DNA of 64,000 bases. Source: DAHUZL01 sp035533215. Lineage in GTDB: Bacteria > Chloroflexota > Dormibacteria > Aeolococcales > Bog-877. The notes under the pieces were generated by a model. The model ran no database searches and had not been told where the DNA came from. It saw only the letters and a program-made list of their open reading frames with translations. Both the position numbers and the translations under genes were made by a program. The DNA lies in the NCBI GenBank assembly GCA_035533215.1, contig DATLUG010000039.1, forward strand, positions 8,978-72,977, in the 5' to 3' direction. Shown in pieces: positions 6,945 through 16,789 of this stretch; the stretch's first letter is position 1; each line of letters opens with the position of its first letter.

Positions 6945-8873
6945 GTGACCGCCGCGGCGACGACGGAGCCCAGGCCGGTCACGGTCACGATCGATGGCCG
7001 CCCGGTGACGGTCGCACCGGGGACGTTGGTCTGGGACGCCTGCGAGAAGGCGGGCGTCTTCGTCCCCGTCTACTGCGCCCACAAGAAGATGGAGCCGGTC
7101 GCGGTCTGCCGGATGTGCCTGGTCGAGGTCGGCACCATGCCCAAGCTCCAGCCCGCCTGCGCCACCCTGGTGCACGACGGGATGGCGGTGCGGACCCAGA
7201 CCGATCGGGTGCGCCGGTTCCGCCAGGGCAACATGGAGTTCCTCCTCCTCAACCACCCCCTCGACTGCCCGGTGTGCGATCGCGGCGGGGAGTGCGACCT
7301 GCAGGACTTCGCCCACCGCTACGGACCACCGCGCTCGCGCACCCCCATCACCGGCAAGGTCCATTTCGACAAGGCCCGCCCGCTGTCGGACAAGATCATG
7401 CTCGATCAGGAGCGCTGCATCCTCTGCTGGCGCTGCGTGCGCTACTGCGACGAGATCACCGGCGACCGCGCCATCGTGCTCCAGGAGCGGGCGGTCCGCA
7501 CCGTGGTCGACACCTTCGAGGGCCGACCGCTGACCGGTGAGTTCCAGGGCAACCTGCCCGAGGTGTGCCCGGTGGGGGCGCTCACCCACATCGCCTACCG
7601 CTTCCGCTCCCGCCCCTGGGACCTGCAGCGCACCCCCAGCATCTGCCCCGGGTGCAGCTACGGCTGCAGCCTCGGGATCGACAGCCGAGACGACGGGGTG
7701 GTGCGCTTCGTCAGCCAGGACAATCCCGACGTCGACGACAGCTGGCTCTGCGACCGCGGCCGCTACGGGTTTCCCGAGCTGAACCGGACCGATCGCATCC
7801 GCACCGCCCAGCTCAAGCTGGAGGGGCCGGTCCGCCCGGTCCGGGCGATGGAGGCGGTGGGGGCGGCCACTCGCGCCCTGGCCGCGGTCCTGGAGCGGCA
7901 CGGGCCGGCGTCGGTCGCCCTGCTGGGCACCCCGCTGATGACCAACGAGGAGGCGTTCTGCCTCCAGTGGCTGGCCCGCGACGTGATCGAGACGCCCCAC
8001 CTCGACCACCAGTTGGAGACCTGGCCCGGGCTGGGGCCGCTGGAGTTCCGGCTCGCCATCCGCGACCTGGAGGCCTGCGACACGGTGGTGGTGCTGGGTG
8101 AGCGCCCCGAGCGGGCCACCCCGGTGCTCACCCTCCGGCTCCGCAAGGCGGAGCGCACCCACCGCCGCGAGGTGCGCCGGGTCGCGGCCGACGCCGACCC
8201 CGCGGAGCTGGCGCGGACTGTCCGCGACCGGATGCTGGTCGGGGTCGTCGCCCACGAGGCCGACCGCGAGCAGGCGGCCCGGGTGGCGGCCCTGCTGGGG
8301 CCGCTCAATCGCGAGGTCCGCCGCCTCACCCTCACCGAGGGGATGAACGGCCGCGGCTGCAAGGACATGGGTCTGCTCCCGGGGCAGGGGCCCGGCTACG
8401 TGGCGGCGGCACGGTCCGGGATGAGCGGACGCCAGATCCTCGCCGCCGCCGCCGCTGGCCGCCTCCGCGCGCTGGTCGTGGTGGGACCGAACCCCCTGCT
8501 GGAGCAGGACCCCGCCTTCGAGCCGGCCTGCGCGCGGGTGCCCCTGCTGGTTGCGATCACCCCCGTCATCGGCGCGCTCAGCCGCCACGCCCACGTGCTG
8601 GTTCCGGGCCGCACCATCGCCGAGAAGTCGGGGACCGTCACCAGCAGCGAGGGCCGCGTGCAGATGGTGCGGACCGCCATCCAGCCGCGCTTCGGCTCCG
8701 CGCCCCCAGAGCTGCGGCTGCTGGTCGAGCTGGGCCGGATGCTGGGTGGGAGCTGGAGCGGTGCCGCCCTCGCGACGCCGGCGTTCGACGTCATCGCCGA
8801 AGCCGTCCCCTCCTATCGCGGCACCCGGGTGGGATTGCGGGCGGCGTGGGCCGAGTGGGGAGGGCCGGCGTGA
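6945..8873 (+). CDS. nuoG: NADH-quinone oxidoreductase subunit G (multi-cluster subunit)
   Basis: NuoG is the multi-FeS subunit linking NuoF to NuoI. The N-terminal 2Fe-2S motif is YCAHKK..VCRMC, followed by the His/Cys segment CPVCDRGGECDLQD and the 4Fe-4S motif CILCWRCVRYC. A further CPGCSYGC...WLCDRGRY motif matches the site of the extra cluster N7 found in a subset of bacteria. The C-terminal half is a degenerate molybdopterin-oxidoreductase fold. GTG 6945 is preceded by a GGGGGAGGGGG Shine-Dalgarno region. At 642 residues it is shorter than the roughly 900 of E. coli, the truncation lying in the C-terminal fold. Confidence 0.94.
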   Translation: MTAAATTEPRPVTVTIDGRPVTVAPGTLVWDACEKAGVFVPVYCAHKKMEPVAVCRMCLVEVGTMPKLQPACATLVHDGMAVRTQTDRVRRFRQGNMEFLLLNHPLDCPVCDRGGECDLQDFAHRYGPPRSRTPITGKVHFDKARPLSDKIMLDQERCILCWRCVRYCDEITGDRAIVLQERAVRTVVDTFEGRPLTGEFQGNLPEVCPVGALTHIAYRFRSRPWDLQRTPSICPGCSYGCSLGIDSRDDGVVRFVSQDNPDVDDSWLCDRGRYGFPELNRTDRIRTAQLKLEGPVRPVRAMEAVGAATRALAAVLERHGPASVALLGTPLMTNEEAFCLQWLARDVIETPHLDHQLETWPGLGPLEFRLAIRDLEACDTVVVLGERPERATPVLTLRLRKAERTHRREVRRVAADADPAELARTVRDRMLVGVVAHEADREQAARVAALLGPLNREVRRLTLTEGMNGRGCKDMGLLPGQGPGYVAAARSGMSGRQILAAAAAGRLRALVVVGPNPLLEQDPAFEPACARVPLLVAITPVIGALSRHAHVLVPGRTIAEKSGTVTSSEGRVQMVRTAIQPRFGSAPPELRLLVELGRMLGGSWSGAALATPAFDVIAEAVPSYRGTRVGLRAAWAEWGGPA

Positions 8874-8886
8874 CCGGGGATGGCCG

Positions 8887-9987
8887 GTGACGGCCCTCCT
8901 CTCGGCTTCGCTCCACCCCCAGCTGGCGGCCCTCGGCGGCGGTGTCAACGTCCCGCTGACCTTCCTCGTTGCCCTCGTCAAGGGGGTCCTGATCCTCGTC
9001 GTGCTCCTCACCACCGCCGCCTACCTGGTCCTGGCCGAGCGCAAGGTGTCGGCCCGGATCCAGCTCCGGTTGGGGCCCAACCGGGTCGGCCCCGGCGGCC
9101 TCATGCAGCCCGCCGCCGACGCCGTCAAGCTGATCTTCAAGGAGGCGGCCGCCCCGGACGGGCGCGACCGCTTCCTCTTCGAGCTGGCGCCTGCGCTGGC
9201 GGCGGTGGCGGCACTCTTCGCCTTCGCCGTCATCCCCATCAACCAGACCATCTGCATCGGCGGTCGTCACGGTGCCGGCCCCCTCTCGGCGGCCTGCCCG
9301 GGCGGGTTCGCCCTCCACTGGGACCTGGCCCACCTCAACATCGGGCTCCTCTTCATCCTCGCCGTCACCTCGATCGGGGTGTACGCGATCTTCCTGGGCG
9401 GTTGGGCCAGCAATTCCAAGTACTCGCTGCTGGGAGCGTTGCGCAGCTCCGCCCAGCTGATCAGCTACGAGCTGGCGGTGAGCTTCGCCGTGCTCGGGCC
9501 GGTGCTGCTGTCAGGGTCGCTCAATCTGGAGCGGATGGTGCAGGCGCAGCACCGCCTGTGGTTCGTCTTCCTGCAGCCGCTGGCCTTCCTGCTCTACCTG
9601 ACCGCCGGGCTGGCCGAGACCAATCGACTGCCCTTCGATCTGCCGGAGGCGGAGGGAGAGCTGGGCGCCGGCTACCACACCGAGATGGCGGGAATGCGGT
9701 TCGGGCTGTTCTTCGTCGGTGAGTACGTCAACATGGTGGTGGTGGCGGCGATCGCCACCACCCTGTTCCTGGGCGGCTGGATGGCGCCGTTCTTCTTCCT
9801 GCCCAGCTGGCTGGGCCCGATCTGGTTCTTCGCCAAGGTGATGCTGCTGATCTTCATGATGCTGTGGATCCGCTGGACCTACCCCAGGCTCCGCTACGAT
9901 CGCCTGATGCAGTTCGGCTGGAAGGTGCTGCTGCCGCTGGGTCTCGCCAACATCGTGGTCACCGCGGTGTTCGTGGCGCTGCGATGA
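8887..9987 (+). CDS. nuoH: NADH-quinone oxidoreductase subunit H
   Basis: NuoH is the eight-helix membrane subunit forming the quinone tunnel and E-channel. Family signatures include LAERKVSARIQLRLGPNRVGPGG, the SNSKYSLLGALRSSAQLISYEL segment, and ETNRLPFDLPEAEGEL with its conserved acidic residues. It ends in the usual basic/aromatic WIRWTYPRLRYDRLMQFGWKVLLPL region. The start GTG 8887 follows the nuoG stop by 13 bp and gives 366 residues. An additional loop (about residues 120-140) between helices 2 and 3 contains two cysteines. Confidence 0.95.
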   Translation: MTALLSASLHPQLAALGGGVNVPLTFLVALVKGVLILVVLLTTAAYLVLAERKVSARIQLRLGPNRVGPGGLMQPAADAVKLIFKEAAAPDGRDRFLFELAPALAAVAALFAFAVIPINQTICIGGRHGAGPLSAACPGGFALHWDLAHLNIGLLFILAVTSIGVYAIFLGGWASNSKYSLLGALRSSAQLISYELAVSFAVLGPVLLSGSLNLERMVQAQHRLWFVFLQPLAFLLYLTAGLAETNRLPFDLPEAEGELGAGYHTEMAGMRFGLFFVGEYVNMVVVAAIATTLFLGGWMAPFFFLPSWLGPIWFFAKVMLLIFMMLWIRWTYPRLRYDRLMQFGWKVLLPLGLANIVVTAVFVALR

Positions 9988-10011
9988 GCATGGTCGCGCA
10001 GGGGGGTGGGC

Positions 10012-10602
10012 ATGTTCCGTGAGATGTTCGGCGGCCTGCGCATCACCATGCGGGCGATGATGAGCAAGCCGCTCACCATCCAGTACCCCGAGGAGCAGCG
10101 CCCAGTGCCGCCGCGGGCGCGCGGGCGCCACATCCTGCACCGCTACGACAACGGCCTGGAGAAGTGCATCGGCTGTGAGCTCTGCTCGGGCGCCTGCCCG
10201 GTGGGCTGCATCTACGTCCTGCCCGCCGCCAACGACCCCCTCCACCCGGTCTCGCCGGGGGAGCGCTTCGCGGCCCGCTACGAGATCAACCTGATGCGCT
10301 GCATCTACTGCGGCTACTGTGCCGAGGCCTGCCCGACCGAGGCCATCACCCTCGGGCCCCGACTCGACCTCGCCGACTACAAGCGGGAGCGGCTGGTCGC
10401 CACCAAGAGTGACCTGCTGGAGGCCTGGCCCGGCTTCACACCGCTCCGGCAGCCGGGGGCGGAGGGGCAGGGGCCGCCCGGGTCCCCGCCGGACCCCCTC
10501 GGCGCCGCCGCGTCCCACGAAGGACCGGCGGGCAGCGCCCCCGGGGTCAACCCGCCGATCCCGAGGCGGAGTGGCCCGGACCGGGAGTCTGGACCCCGGT
10601 GA
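10012..10602 (+). CDS. nuoI: NADH-quinone oxidoreductase subunit I (2x 4Fe-4S)
   Basis: NuoI bears clusters N6a and N6b between NuoG and NuoB. The two ferredoxin motifs are plain: CIGCELCSGACPVGC and CIYCGYCAEACPTEAI. ATG 10012 is preceded at 5 nt by an AGGGGGG ribosome site; a GTG two codons upstream is possible. The final 50 or so residues form a Pro/Gly-rich tail beyond the normal end of the family. The stop overlaps the nuoJ start (GTGA), so J would be coupled to I. Confidence 0.94.
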   Translation: MFREMFGGLRITMRAMMSKPLTIQYPEEQRPVPPRARGRHILHRYDNGLEKCIGCELCSGACPVGCIYVLPAANDPLHPVSPGERFAARYEINLMRCIYCGYCAEACPTEAITLGPRLDLADYKRERLVATKSDLLEAWPGFTPLRQPGAEGQGPPGSPPDPLGAAASHEGPAGSAPGVNPPIPRRSGPDRESGPR

Positions 10603-11132
10603 CGGCGATCTTCGGGGTGGCGGCGGGGATCGCGTTCCTGGGAGCGCTGGGGGTGGTGGTGGCCAGGCGGACCCTGTACTCCGCGCTCGCGCTGATCGTC
10701 AACATGCTGGCCCTGGCGGTGCTCTTCCTCCTCCTCGACGCCCAGTTCCTGGCCGCGGTCCAGGTGATCGTCTATGCGGGGGCGGTGATGGTGCTGTTCG
10801 TCTTCATCATCGCCCTCCTGTCTCCGGGGGCGCAGGCGCGGCTCCGTCCGACCGAGCTGCGGGTGCTGATCGGCGCCGGTGCCGCGGTCCTGTTCACGGT
10901 GGTGCTGGTGCGGCTCACCCTCAACGGGATCACGGTGACGCCGGGCGGCCATTTCCACGGCACCATCGGGCCCTTCGCGCCCCTCCTCGTCGACCGGCAC
11001 GGCCAGGTGCAGACCCTGGGCGAACAGCTCTTCACCACCTTCCTGCTGCCCTTCGAGGTCAGCTCGCTGCTGCTGCTGGTGGCCGCGGTGGGGGCGGTCC
11101 ACCTTGCCCGGGGGCGGCAGGCGACGCCGTGA
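10599..11132 (+). CDS. nuoJ: NADH-quinone oxidoreductase subunit J
   Basis: This 177-residue membrane subunit has five predicted helices. The conserved helix 3 segment (VQVIVYAGAVMVLFVFIIALL) includes the kinked region typical of NuoJ/ND6. GTG 10599 overlaps the nuoI stop by 4 bp, and its own stop overlaps the nuoK GTG by 4 bp. The family couples quinone reduction to the proton-pumping subunits. Confidence 0.93.
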   Translation: MTAIFGVAAGIAFLGALGVVVARRTLYSALALIVNMLALAVLFLLLDAQFLAAVQVIVYAGAVMVLFVFIIALLSPGAQARLRPTELRVLIGAGAAVLFTVVLVRLTLNGITVTPGGHFHGTIGPFAPLLVDRHGQVQTLGEQLFTTFLLPFEVSSLLLLVAAVGAVHLARGRQATP

Positions 11133-11437
11133 GCTTCCACCTCTTCCCCGGGTTCATCGGCCTCTCGGCGGCGATGTTCGGCATCGGCGCGGTCGGGGTG
11201 CTGGCCCGCCGCAACCCGCTGGTGGTGTTCATGTCGATCGAGCTGATGCTGAACGCCGCCAACCTGGCCCTCGTCACCTACGGACGCTTCACCCACACCA
11301 TGGACGGCCAGGTCTTCGCGATCGTGGTGATCACCGTCGCCGCCAGCGAGGTGGTGGTGGGCTTGGCGCTCATCACTGGCGTGTTCCGGCGCGGCCGCCG
11401 GCTCGATCTCGACGACCTGGCCGAGCTCCGCGAATGA
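11129..11437 (+). CDS. nuoK: NADH-quinone oxidoreductase subunit K
   Basis: This 102-residue three-helix subunit is of normal family length. The signatures are SIELMLNAANLALVTYGR, with the conserved Glu in helix 2, and VFAIVVITVAASEVVVGLAL, with the second conserved Glu in helix 3. GTG 11129 overlaps the nuoJ stop by 4 bp, and its stop overlaps the nuoL ATG by 4 bp. Confidence 0.95.
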   Translation: MSFHLFPGFIGLSAAMFGIGAVGVLARRNPLVVFMSIELMLNAANLALVTYGRFTHTMDGQVFAIVVITVAASEVVVGLALITGVFRRGRRLDLDDLAELRE

Positions 11438-13443
11438 CGATCGGCACCGGCTTCGCCACCGCTCTCGCCGCCGTGGTGCTGGGGCTGCCGCTCCTCGGAT
11501 TCCTGGCGATCAGCCTCGTCGGCGGACGGCTTCCCCGCCGGCTGGTCCGCTGGCTCGGCCCCGGGGTGGTGCTGCTGGCTTTCGTCGGGGTGTGCGTCCT
11601 GCTGGCGGCAACCCTGATGCGGCCGGCCGCCGACCGCAGCGTCACGGTGGTGCTCTGGCAGTGGCTGCAGGTGGGGGTGCGGCACTGGCACGGGGTGGCC
11701 GGGACCAAGGGCTTCAGCGCCGACTTCAGCGTCACCCTCGATCCCCTGGCCCTGGTGATGGCGGCGATCATCACCGGGGTGGGCGGGATCATCCACGTCT
11801 ACAGCGTCGGCTACATGGCGGCGGATCAGGGGTTCAACCGCTTCTTCGCCTACATGAATCTGTTCGTCACCAGCATGCTGGTCCTGGTTCTCAGCGCCAA
11901 CCTGGTCTTCCTGGTGATCGGATGGTCGATGGTGGCGTTCACCTCCTACGCCCTGATCGCCTTCTGGCACGACCGGCCGGCGGCGGTGGCGGCGGGCCGC
12001 AAGGCCTACATCACCCAGGTCATCGGCGACCTCGCCCTGGTGCTGGCGGCGTTCCTCATCTTCACCAATCTGAGGGGCCCCTCCGGACGGCTCCTCCACA
12101 CCGTCAGCCTCCCGGCGATCTTCGCCAACGTCGGCCCGGGCGCCCACTTCCATGACGGCCTGGGGCCGACCGGCGGCGCGCTCGTCACCCTGATCGGGAT
12201 CCTGCTCTTCATCGGCGCCGCCGCCAAGTCGGCGCAGTGGCCGCTGCACACCTGGCTGCCCGACGCCATGGAGGGCCCGACCCCGGTCTCGGCCCTCATC
12301 CACGCCGCCACCATGGTGACCGCGGGGGTCTACCTGGTGGTGCGATTCCACCCCGTCTACCAGCAGGCTCCGATCGCCGCCGGGGCGGTGGCGGTGGTGG
12401 GGATCGGCACCGCCTGGATGGCGGGCGTGATCGGTTGCACCCAGTACGACATCAAGCGGGTGATCGCCTACTCCACCATGAGCCAGATCGGGCTGATGAT
12501 CTTCGCCGCCGGGATCGGCGCCTACTCGGCGGCGATCTTCCACCTCCTCACCCACGCCTTCTTCAAGGCCCTGCTCTTCCTCGCCGCCGGCAACGTCATC
12601 CACGCCCTCCACGACGACCAGGACGTAAGGGTGATGGGCGGCCTGCGCCGGCGGATGCGGCTCACCTACCCGGCCTTCCTGGTGGGCTCGCTGGCGCTGG
12701 CCGGGATCCCGATCTTCGCCGGCTGGTTCAGCAAGGAGGAGCTGCTGGGCTCGGGCCTGGTGCTGGGCCCGATCACCCCCTGGCTGTGGGTGATCGGGCT
12801 CTCCCTCAACGTCCTCACCAGCTTCTACATCTTCCGGGTGGTGTGGCTGGCATTCCACGGCACGCCCCGGTCGCCGCGCGCGGAGACCGCCCGGGAGGCG
12901 CCCCGGGTGATGACCGCGCCGGTGCTGGTGCTGGCGGGGCTGGCCACGGTGGCGGGGTTCCTCGAGGTCAACTTCGCCGGCTGGCGCCCGATCAACCTGT
13001 TCGCCGCCTTCCTGCAGCCGGTGGTGGGGGCGGCCCACGCCCACCCCCAGGCGGCGGCCGACCTCACCGCGCTGGTGGTGGGGACGCTGCTGAGCCTTTT
13101 CGGCATCGGGCTGGCGACCATGGTCTACCGGATGGGCCTGATCCCCGCCGACCTCGTCAGTCGCCGCGCCCCCTGGCTCTACCGGCTCTCGCTGCACAAG
13201 TTCTACTGGGACCAGATCTATGACCTCGGCCTCACCCGTCCCACCCTGGCGCTGGCCCGGGTCCTCACCCGGGTGGTCGAGCCCAACATCTTCGACGGGG
13301 CGGTGCGCGGGGTGCGCGACGCGGTGGGCGCCCTCAGCCAGGACTTCCGCAGCTTCCAGACCGGCTACTTCCGCGGGTATGCGACCGTCTTCTTCGCCTT
13401 CGCGGCGATCGCGCTCCTGGTGCTGGGGCTGCGGCTGACGTGA
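11434..13443 (+). CDS. nuoL: NADH-quinone oxidoreductase subunit L
   Basis: NuoL is the distal antiporter-like proton-pumping subunit (669 residues). Signatures are YMNLFVTSMLVLVLSANLVFLVIGWSMV near residue 140, the channel lysine region KSAQWPLHTWLPDAMEGPTPVSALIHAATMV near residue 265, and ITQYDIKRVIAYSTMSQIG-like segments. The C-terminus has the long amphipathic region and final helix expected of NuoL. ATG 11434 overlaps nuoK by 4 bp. Confidence 0.95.
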   Translation: MTIGTGFATALAAVVLGLPLLGFLAISLVGGRLPRRLVRWLGPGVVLLAFVGVCVLLAATLMRPAADRSVTVVLWQWLQVGVRHWHGVAGTKGFSADFSVTLDPLALVMAAIITGVGGIIHVYSVGYMAADQGFNRFFAYMNLFVTSMLVLVLSANLVFLVIGWSMVAFTSYALIAFWHDRPAAVAAGRKAYITQVIGDLALVLAAFLIFTNLRGPSGRLLHTVSLPAIFANVGPGAHFHDGLGPTGGALVTLIGILLFIGAAAKSAQWPLHTWLPDAMEGPTPVSALIHAATMVTAGVYLVVRFHPVYQQAPIAAGAVAVVGIGTAWMAGVIGCTQYDIKRVIAYSTMSQIGLMIFAAGIGAYSAAIFHLLTHAFFKALLFLAAGNVIHALHDDQDVRVMGGLRRRMRLTYPAFLVGSLALAGIPIFAGWFSKEELLGSGLVLGPITPWLWVIGLSLNVLTSFYIFRVVWLAFHGTPRSPRAETAREAPRVMTAPVLVLAGLATVAGFLEVNFAGWRPINLFAAFLQPVVGAAHAHPQAAADLTALVVGTLLSLFGIGLATMVYRMGLIPADLVSRRAPWLYRLSLHKFYWDQIYDLGLTRPTLALARVLTRVVEPNIFDGAVRGVRDAVGALSQDFRSFQTGYFRGYATVFFAFAAIALLVLGLRLT

Positions 13444-15218
13444 GCTGGCCGATCCTCACCGTCGTGCTGCTGCTGCCCCTGGCGGGCGCGATCACCATCG
13501 CGCTGATCCCGGCCGACCGCCGCCGGGCCATCCGCGCGGTCTCGATCAGCACCACTGCGGCCACCCTGGGGCTGGCGGTGGTGCTGCTGGTCGCCTTCTA
13601 CGCGCTGCCGAACCCGTCCAGCTCCCGGCTCTCCGGCTCGGTCCAGGGCCAGAGCCTGCACCAGGTGCTCTCGCCGATCACCTTCCAGTTCCAGGAGCAG
13701 GTGGGCTGGCTGGGCAGCCTTGGCAACCTCGGCGCGGCGGCGCCGACCCTGGACCAGGGCAACAACACCGTCGACCAGGCGGCCCCGCCGCCGATCAACT
13801 TCACCTACCATCTCGGCGCCGACGGTCTCTCGGTGTGGCTGGTCGCCCTCGCCGCGCTCCTGTTCCTGATCGCGGCGCTGGCGCTGCGCCGGCGGGAGGG
13901 GATGGTCCGGTCGTTCGCGATCCTCATGTGCGTCTCCGAGGTCGGGGTGCTGGGGGTCCTGCTGTCGCTGGACCTGGTGCTCTTCTACTTCTTCTGGGAG
14001 GCGGCCCTGATCCCGCTCTACTTCCTCCTCCTCGGCTTCGGGGGCGAGCGGAGGGGACCGGCCGCGCTCAAGTTCATGATCTACACCGTGGCCGGCAGCC
14101 TCTTCATGCTGCTGGCGATCCTGGGCGCCTACTTCATCGGCGGGGCGCAGACGGGCATCTACACGTTCGACCTGCCCACCCAGATCCTGATCCAGACCTC
14201 GGTGCATGCCAGCCATCCCACCACCCTCACCCTCTTCGGCCACGTCCTCCGCTTCCTCACCCCCCAGCAGTGGCTGTTCTGCGCCTTCGCGCTGGCCTTC
14301 GCGATCAAGATCCCGCTGGTCCCGCTCCACACCTGGCTGCCCGACGCCTACGAGTCGGGGTCCACCGCCTTCCTCGTCTTCTTCGCCGGGATCGTCAGCA
14401 AGCTGGGGGCCTTCGGCTTCATCCGCTACTGTCTGCCGCTCTTCCCCGGCCCCAGCCACACCTTCCAACCGGTGCTGATGGCGCTCGGGGTGACCAGCAT
14501 CCTGTACGGGGCGCTGATGGCCCTGCGCGAGGTCGACCTCAAGCGGACGATCGGCTACGCGTCGATCAGCCACCTCGGCTTCATCGTGCTGGGGATCTTC
14601 AGCCTCGACGTCGACGGCCTCAACGGCGCCATCCTCCAGATGGTGAACCACGGGGTCATCATCTGCGGGCTGTTCCTCTGCGCCGGGATGCTGGAGGCCC
14701 GCTTCCAGACCCGCGACCGGCGCCAGCTGGCCGGGCTGGCAGGATCGATGCCGGTCTTCGCCGGGCTCTTCCTGGTGATCGCGCTGGCCGGCCTGGGCAT
14801 GCCGCTGCTGAGCAGCTTCGTGGGCGAGTTCCTCACCCTCCTCGGCGCCTTCGAGGTGGCGCCGGCGTGGGCGGTGGCGGCCGGGCTCGGCACCATCCTG
14901 GCCTGCTGGTACATGCTCCGGCTCTACCAGGGGGTGATGCAGGGGAGGGCTCCCGCGCCCGGGGCCGCGGGTCAGCGTGACCTGGGCCCGCTCGAGGTGG
15001 CGCTGCTGGCCCCGCTGGTGGCCCTGATCGCGGTGATCGGGGTCTTTCCCGAGCCGGTCATCCACGACACCCGCTTCAGTGCCAACCAGTACATCATCGC
15101 GGCCGACCGCGGGGTGGTGCCGACCCCGGCGCGGCCGGCGGCGCGGCGGGCGGCGCGGCCGGCGGCGCTGCCGGCGGCGCGACCGGATGCGGCTGTCAGC
15201 GGGCCCCCGGTCCGGTGA
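13440..15218 (+). CDS. nuoM: NADH-quinone oxidoreductase subunit M
   Basis: NuoM is the second antiporter-like subunit (592 residues). Signatures are YHLGADGLSVWLVALAALLF, the first-channel Glu in FFWEAALIPLYFLL, and the lysine/proton-path motif IKIPLVPLHTWLPDAYESGST. The N-terminal loop before YHLGADG (about residues 55-118) is longer and richer in Gln/Ser/Gly than usual. The C-terminus carries an Ala/Arg/Pro-rich tail of about 30 residues encoded by repetitive GCGGCGCGGC-like DNA. GTG 13440 overlaps nuoL by 4 bp. Confidence 0.95.
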   Translation: MSWPILTVVLLLPLAGAITIALIPADRRRAIRAVSISTTAATLGLAVVLLVAFYALPNPSSSRLSGSVQGQSLHQVLSPITFQFQEQVGWLGSLGNLGAAAPTLDQGNNTVDQAAPPPINFTYHLGADGLSVWLVALAALLFLIAALALRRREGMVRSFAILMCVSEVGVLGVLLSLDLVLFYFFWEAALIPLYFLLLGFGGERRGPAALKFMIYTVAGSLFMLLAILGAYFIGGAQTGIYTFDLPTQILIQTSVHASHPTTLTLFGHVLRFLTPQQWLFCAFALAFAIKIPLVPLHTWLPDAYESGSTAFLVFFAGIVSKLGAFGFIRYCLPLFPGPSHTFQPVLMALGVTSILYGALMALREVDLKRTIGYASISHLGFIVLGIFSLDVDGLNGAILQMVNHGVIICGLFLCAGMLEARFQTRDRRQLAGLAGSMPVFAGLFLVIALAGLGMPLLSSFVGEFLTLLGAFEVAPAWAVAAGLGTILACWYMLRLYQGVMQGRAPAPGAAGQRDLGPLEVALLAPLVALIAVIGVFPEPVIHDTRFSANQYIIAADRGVVPTPARPAARRAARPAALPAARPDAAVSGPPVR

Positions 15219-16789
15219 GCGCGCTCGCCCATCCGGGGCTGCTGGCGGTCCTCCCCTGGCTCCCGCTCCACTTCGTCCCCGCCGCCAACCTGGTCGAGTT
15301 CCTCCCCGAGCTGGTGGTGGCGGCGGGGATGGTCGCGGTCCTCGTCACCGACCTCTTCACCGCCCCCGACCAGCGCCGCCGGCTGGCGGTGATGACCGGG
15401 GCGGTGCTGCTCGCGGCCCTTCTGGTCGCGGTGGGGGAGTGGGTCGCTCGGGTCTCTCCCCACCCGGTCTTCGACGGCGCCTTCGCCGCCGACCGGTTCG
15501 GGCTCTTCGCCGACTTCCTCGTCCTGCTGGTCGCGCTGGCGGTGACCTGGCTCTCGCCGACCTACCTGCAGCGGCGGGGGCTGGAGTCGGGCGAGTACTA
15601 CGTCCTGCTCCTGGCGGCGGTGGAGGGGATGCTGGTGCTGAGCGGGGCCACCAACCTCATCGTGGTCTTCCTCGGCATCGAGCTGCTCTCGATCCCGCTC
15701 TACGTCCTCACCGCGCTCAACCGCGACGACGCCCTGGGGCAGGAGGGGGCGATCAAGTACCTGCTCCTGGGCGGCTTCGCCTCCGCCTTCCTGGTCTACG
15801 GGATGGCGCTCCTGTACGGCGAGACCGGCGCCACCAGCCTCACCCGCATCCACGCCGTCGTCCTCCGCGGCGCGGCTGGGGGCCAGGTCGACCCGATGCT
15901 GCTGGCGGGGGTGGCCCTGATCGGGGTCGGGCTCAGCTTCAAGGTGTCGGCCGCGCCCTTCCACTGGTGGACGCCCGACGTGTACCAGGGCGCGCCGGTG
16001 CTGGTGACCATGTTCATGTCGGTGGCCACCAAGGTCGCCGCCTTCGCGGCCTTCCTGCGGATCTTCTCGGTGACCCTGGGGCCCAGCCGCTCCGCGTGGA
16101 CGGTGCCGGTGGCGCTGGTGGCGATCGCCTCGATGGTGTTTGGCAACGTGGTCGCCCTCCGGCAGCGGTCGCTGAAGCGGATGCTGGCCTACTCCGGCAT
16201 CGCCCAGGCGGGCTACGTCCTCATCGGCGTCGCCATCGGCCAGCCCGACGGCACCGCCGCCTCCCTCTACTACCTCGCCGCCTATGCGGCGATGAACACC
16301 GGGGCCTTCGGGATCCTCACCGCCCTCAGCGGCCGGGGCGAGGACTGCGACGACTACGGGGCGCTGCTGGGGCTGGGCCGCCGCCAGCCGCTGCTGGCGG
16401 CGCTGATGTCCCTGTTCCTGCTCTCGCTCGCCGGCTTCCCGCTGACGGCGGGCTTCTTCGGCAAGTTCTTCCTCTTCTCGGCCGCCATCCACGACGGCCA
16501 GGTGCCGCTGGCGGTCTGGGGCGTGCTCACCTCGGCGGTGTCGCTCTTCTACTATCTGCGCGTGATCCTCGCCATGTTCACCGAGCCCGGCCCCGTCGGC
16601 GAACCGGTCCAGGTGGCGGGGATGACGCTCGCGGCCGGCGCCGCGGTCCCGGGGGGGCTGGCCGTGGTCCGGCCCACCCTGGGGGCGCGGGCCCTCCTCA
16701 CCGTGCTCGCGGCGGCGACCCTGGTGCTGGGGATCTTCCCGGCCCTGGTGTACGGGCTGATCCAGGGGGTCCACCTCGTTGCCGGCTGA
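15215..16789 (+). CDS. nuoN: NADH-quinone oxidoreductase subunit N
   Basis: NuoN is the third antiporter-like subunit (524 residues), next to NuoJ/K in the membrane arm. Signatures are FLGIELLSIPLYVLTALNRDDALGQEGAIKYLLLGGFAS and FKVSAAPFHWWTPDVYQGAP with the conserved channel lysine. It ends in the usual final helices. GTG 15215 overlaps nuoM by 4 bp. A glycosyltransferase start (TTG 16779) lies within its last codons. Confidence 0.95.
   Translation: MSALAHPGLLAVLPWLPLHFVPAANLVEFLPELVVAAGMVAVLVTDLFTAPDQRRRLAVMTGAVLLAALLVAVGEWVARVSPHPVFDGAFAADRFGLFADFLVLLVALAVTWLSPTYLQRRGLESGEYYVLLLAAVEGMLVLSGATNLIVVFLGIELLSIPLYVLTALNRDDALGQEGAIKYLLLGGFASAFLVYGMALLYGETGATSLTRIHAVVLRGAAGGQVDPMLLAGVALIGVGLSFKVSAAPFHWWTPDVYQGAPVLVTMFMSVATKVAAFAAFLRIFSVTLGPSRSAWTVPVALVAIASMVFGNVVALRQRSLKRMLAYSGIAQAGYVLIGVAIGQPDGTAASLYYLAAYAAMNTGAFGILTALSGRGEDCDDYGALLGLGRRQPLLAALMSLFLLSLAGFPLTAGFFGKFFLFSAAIHDGQVPLAVWGVLTSAVSLFYYLRVILAMFTEPGPVGEPVQVAGMTLAAGAAVPGGLAVVRPTLGARALLTVLAAATLVLGIFPALVYGLIQGVHLVAG

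Noticed and set aside
15100..15190. GCGGCGCGGC repeats at the nuoM 3' end as a possible regulatory repeat
   Set aside because: They are in frame and encode the Ala/Arg/Pro tail of NuoM; simple coding low complexity is enough.
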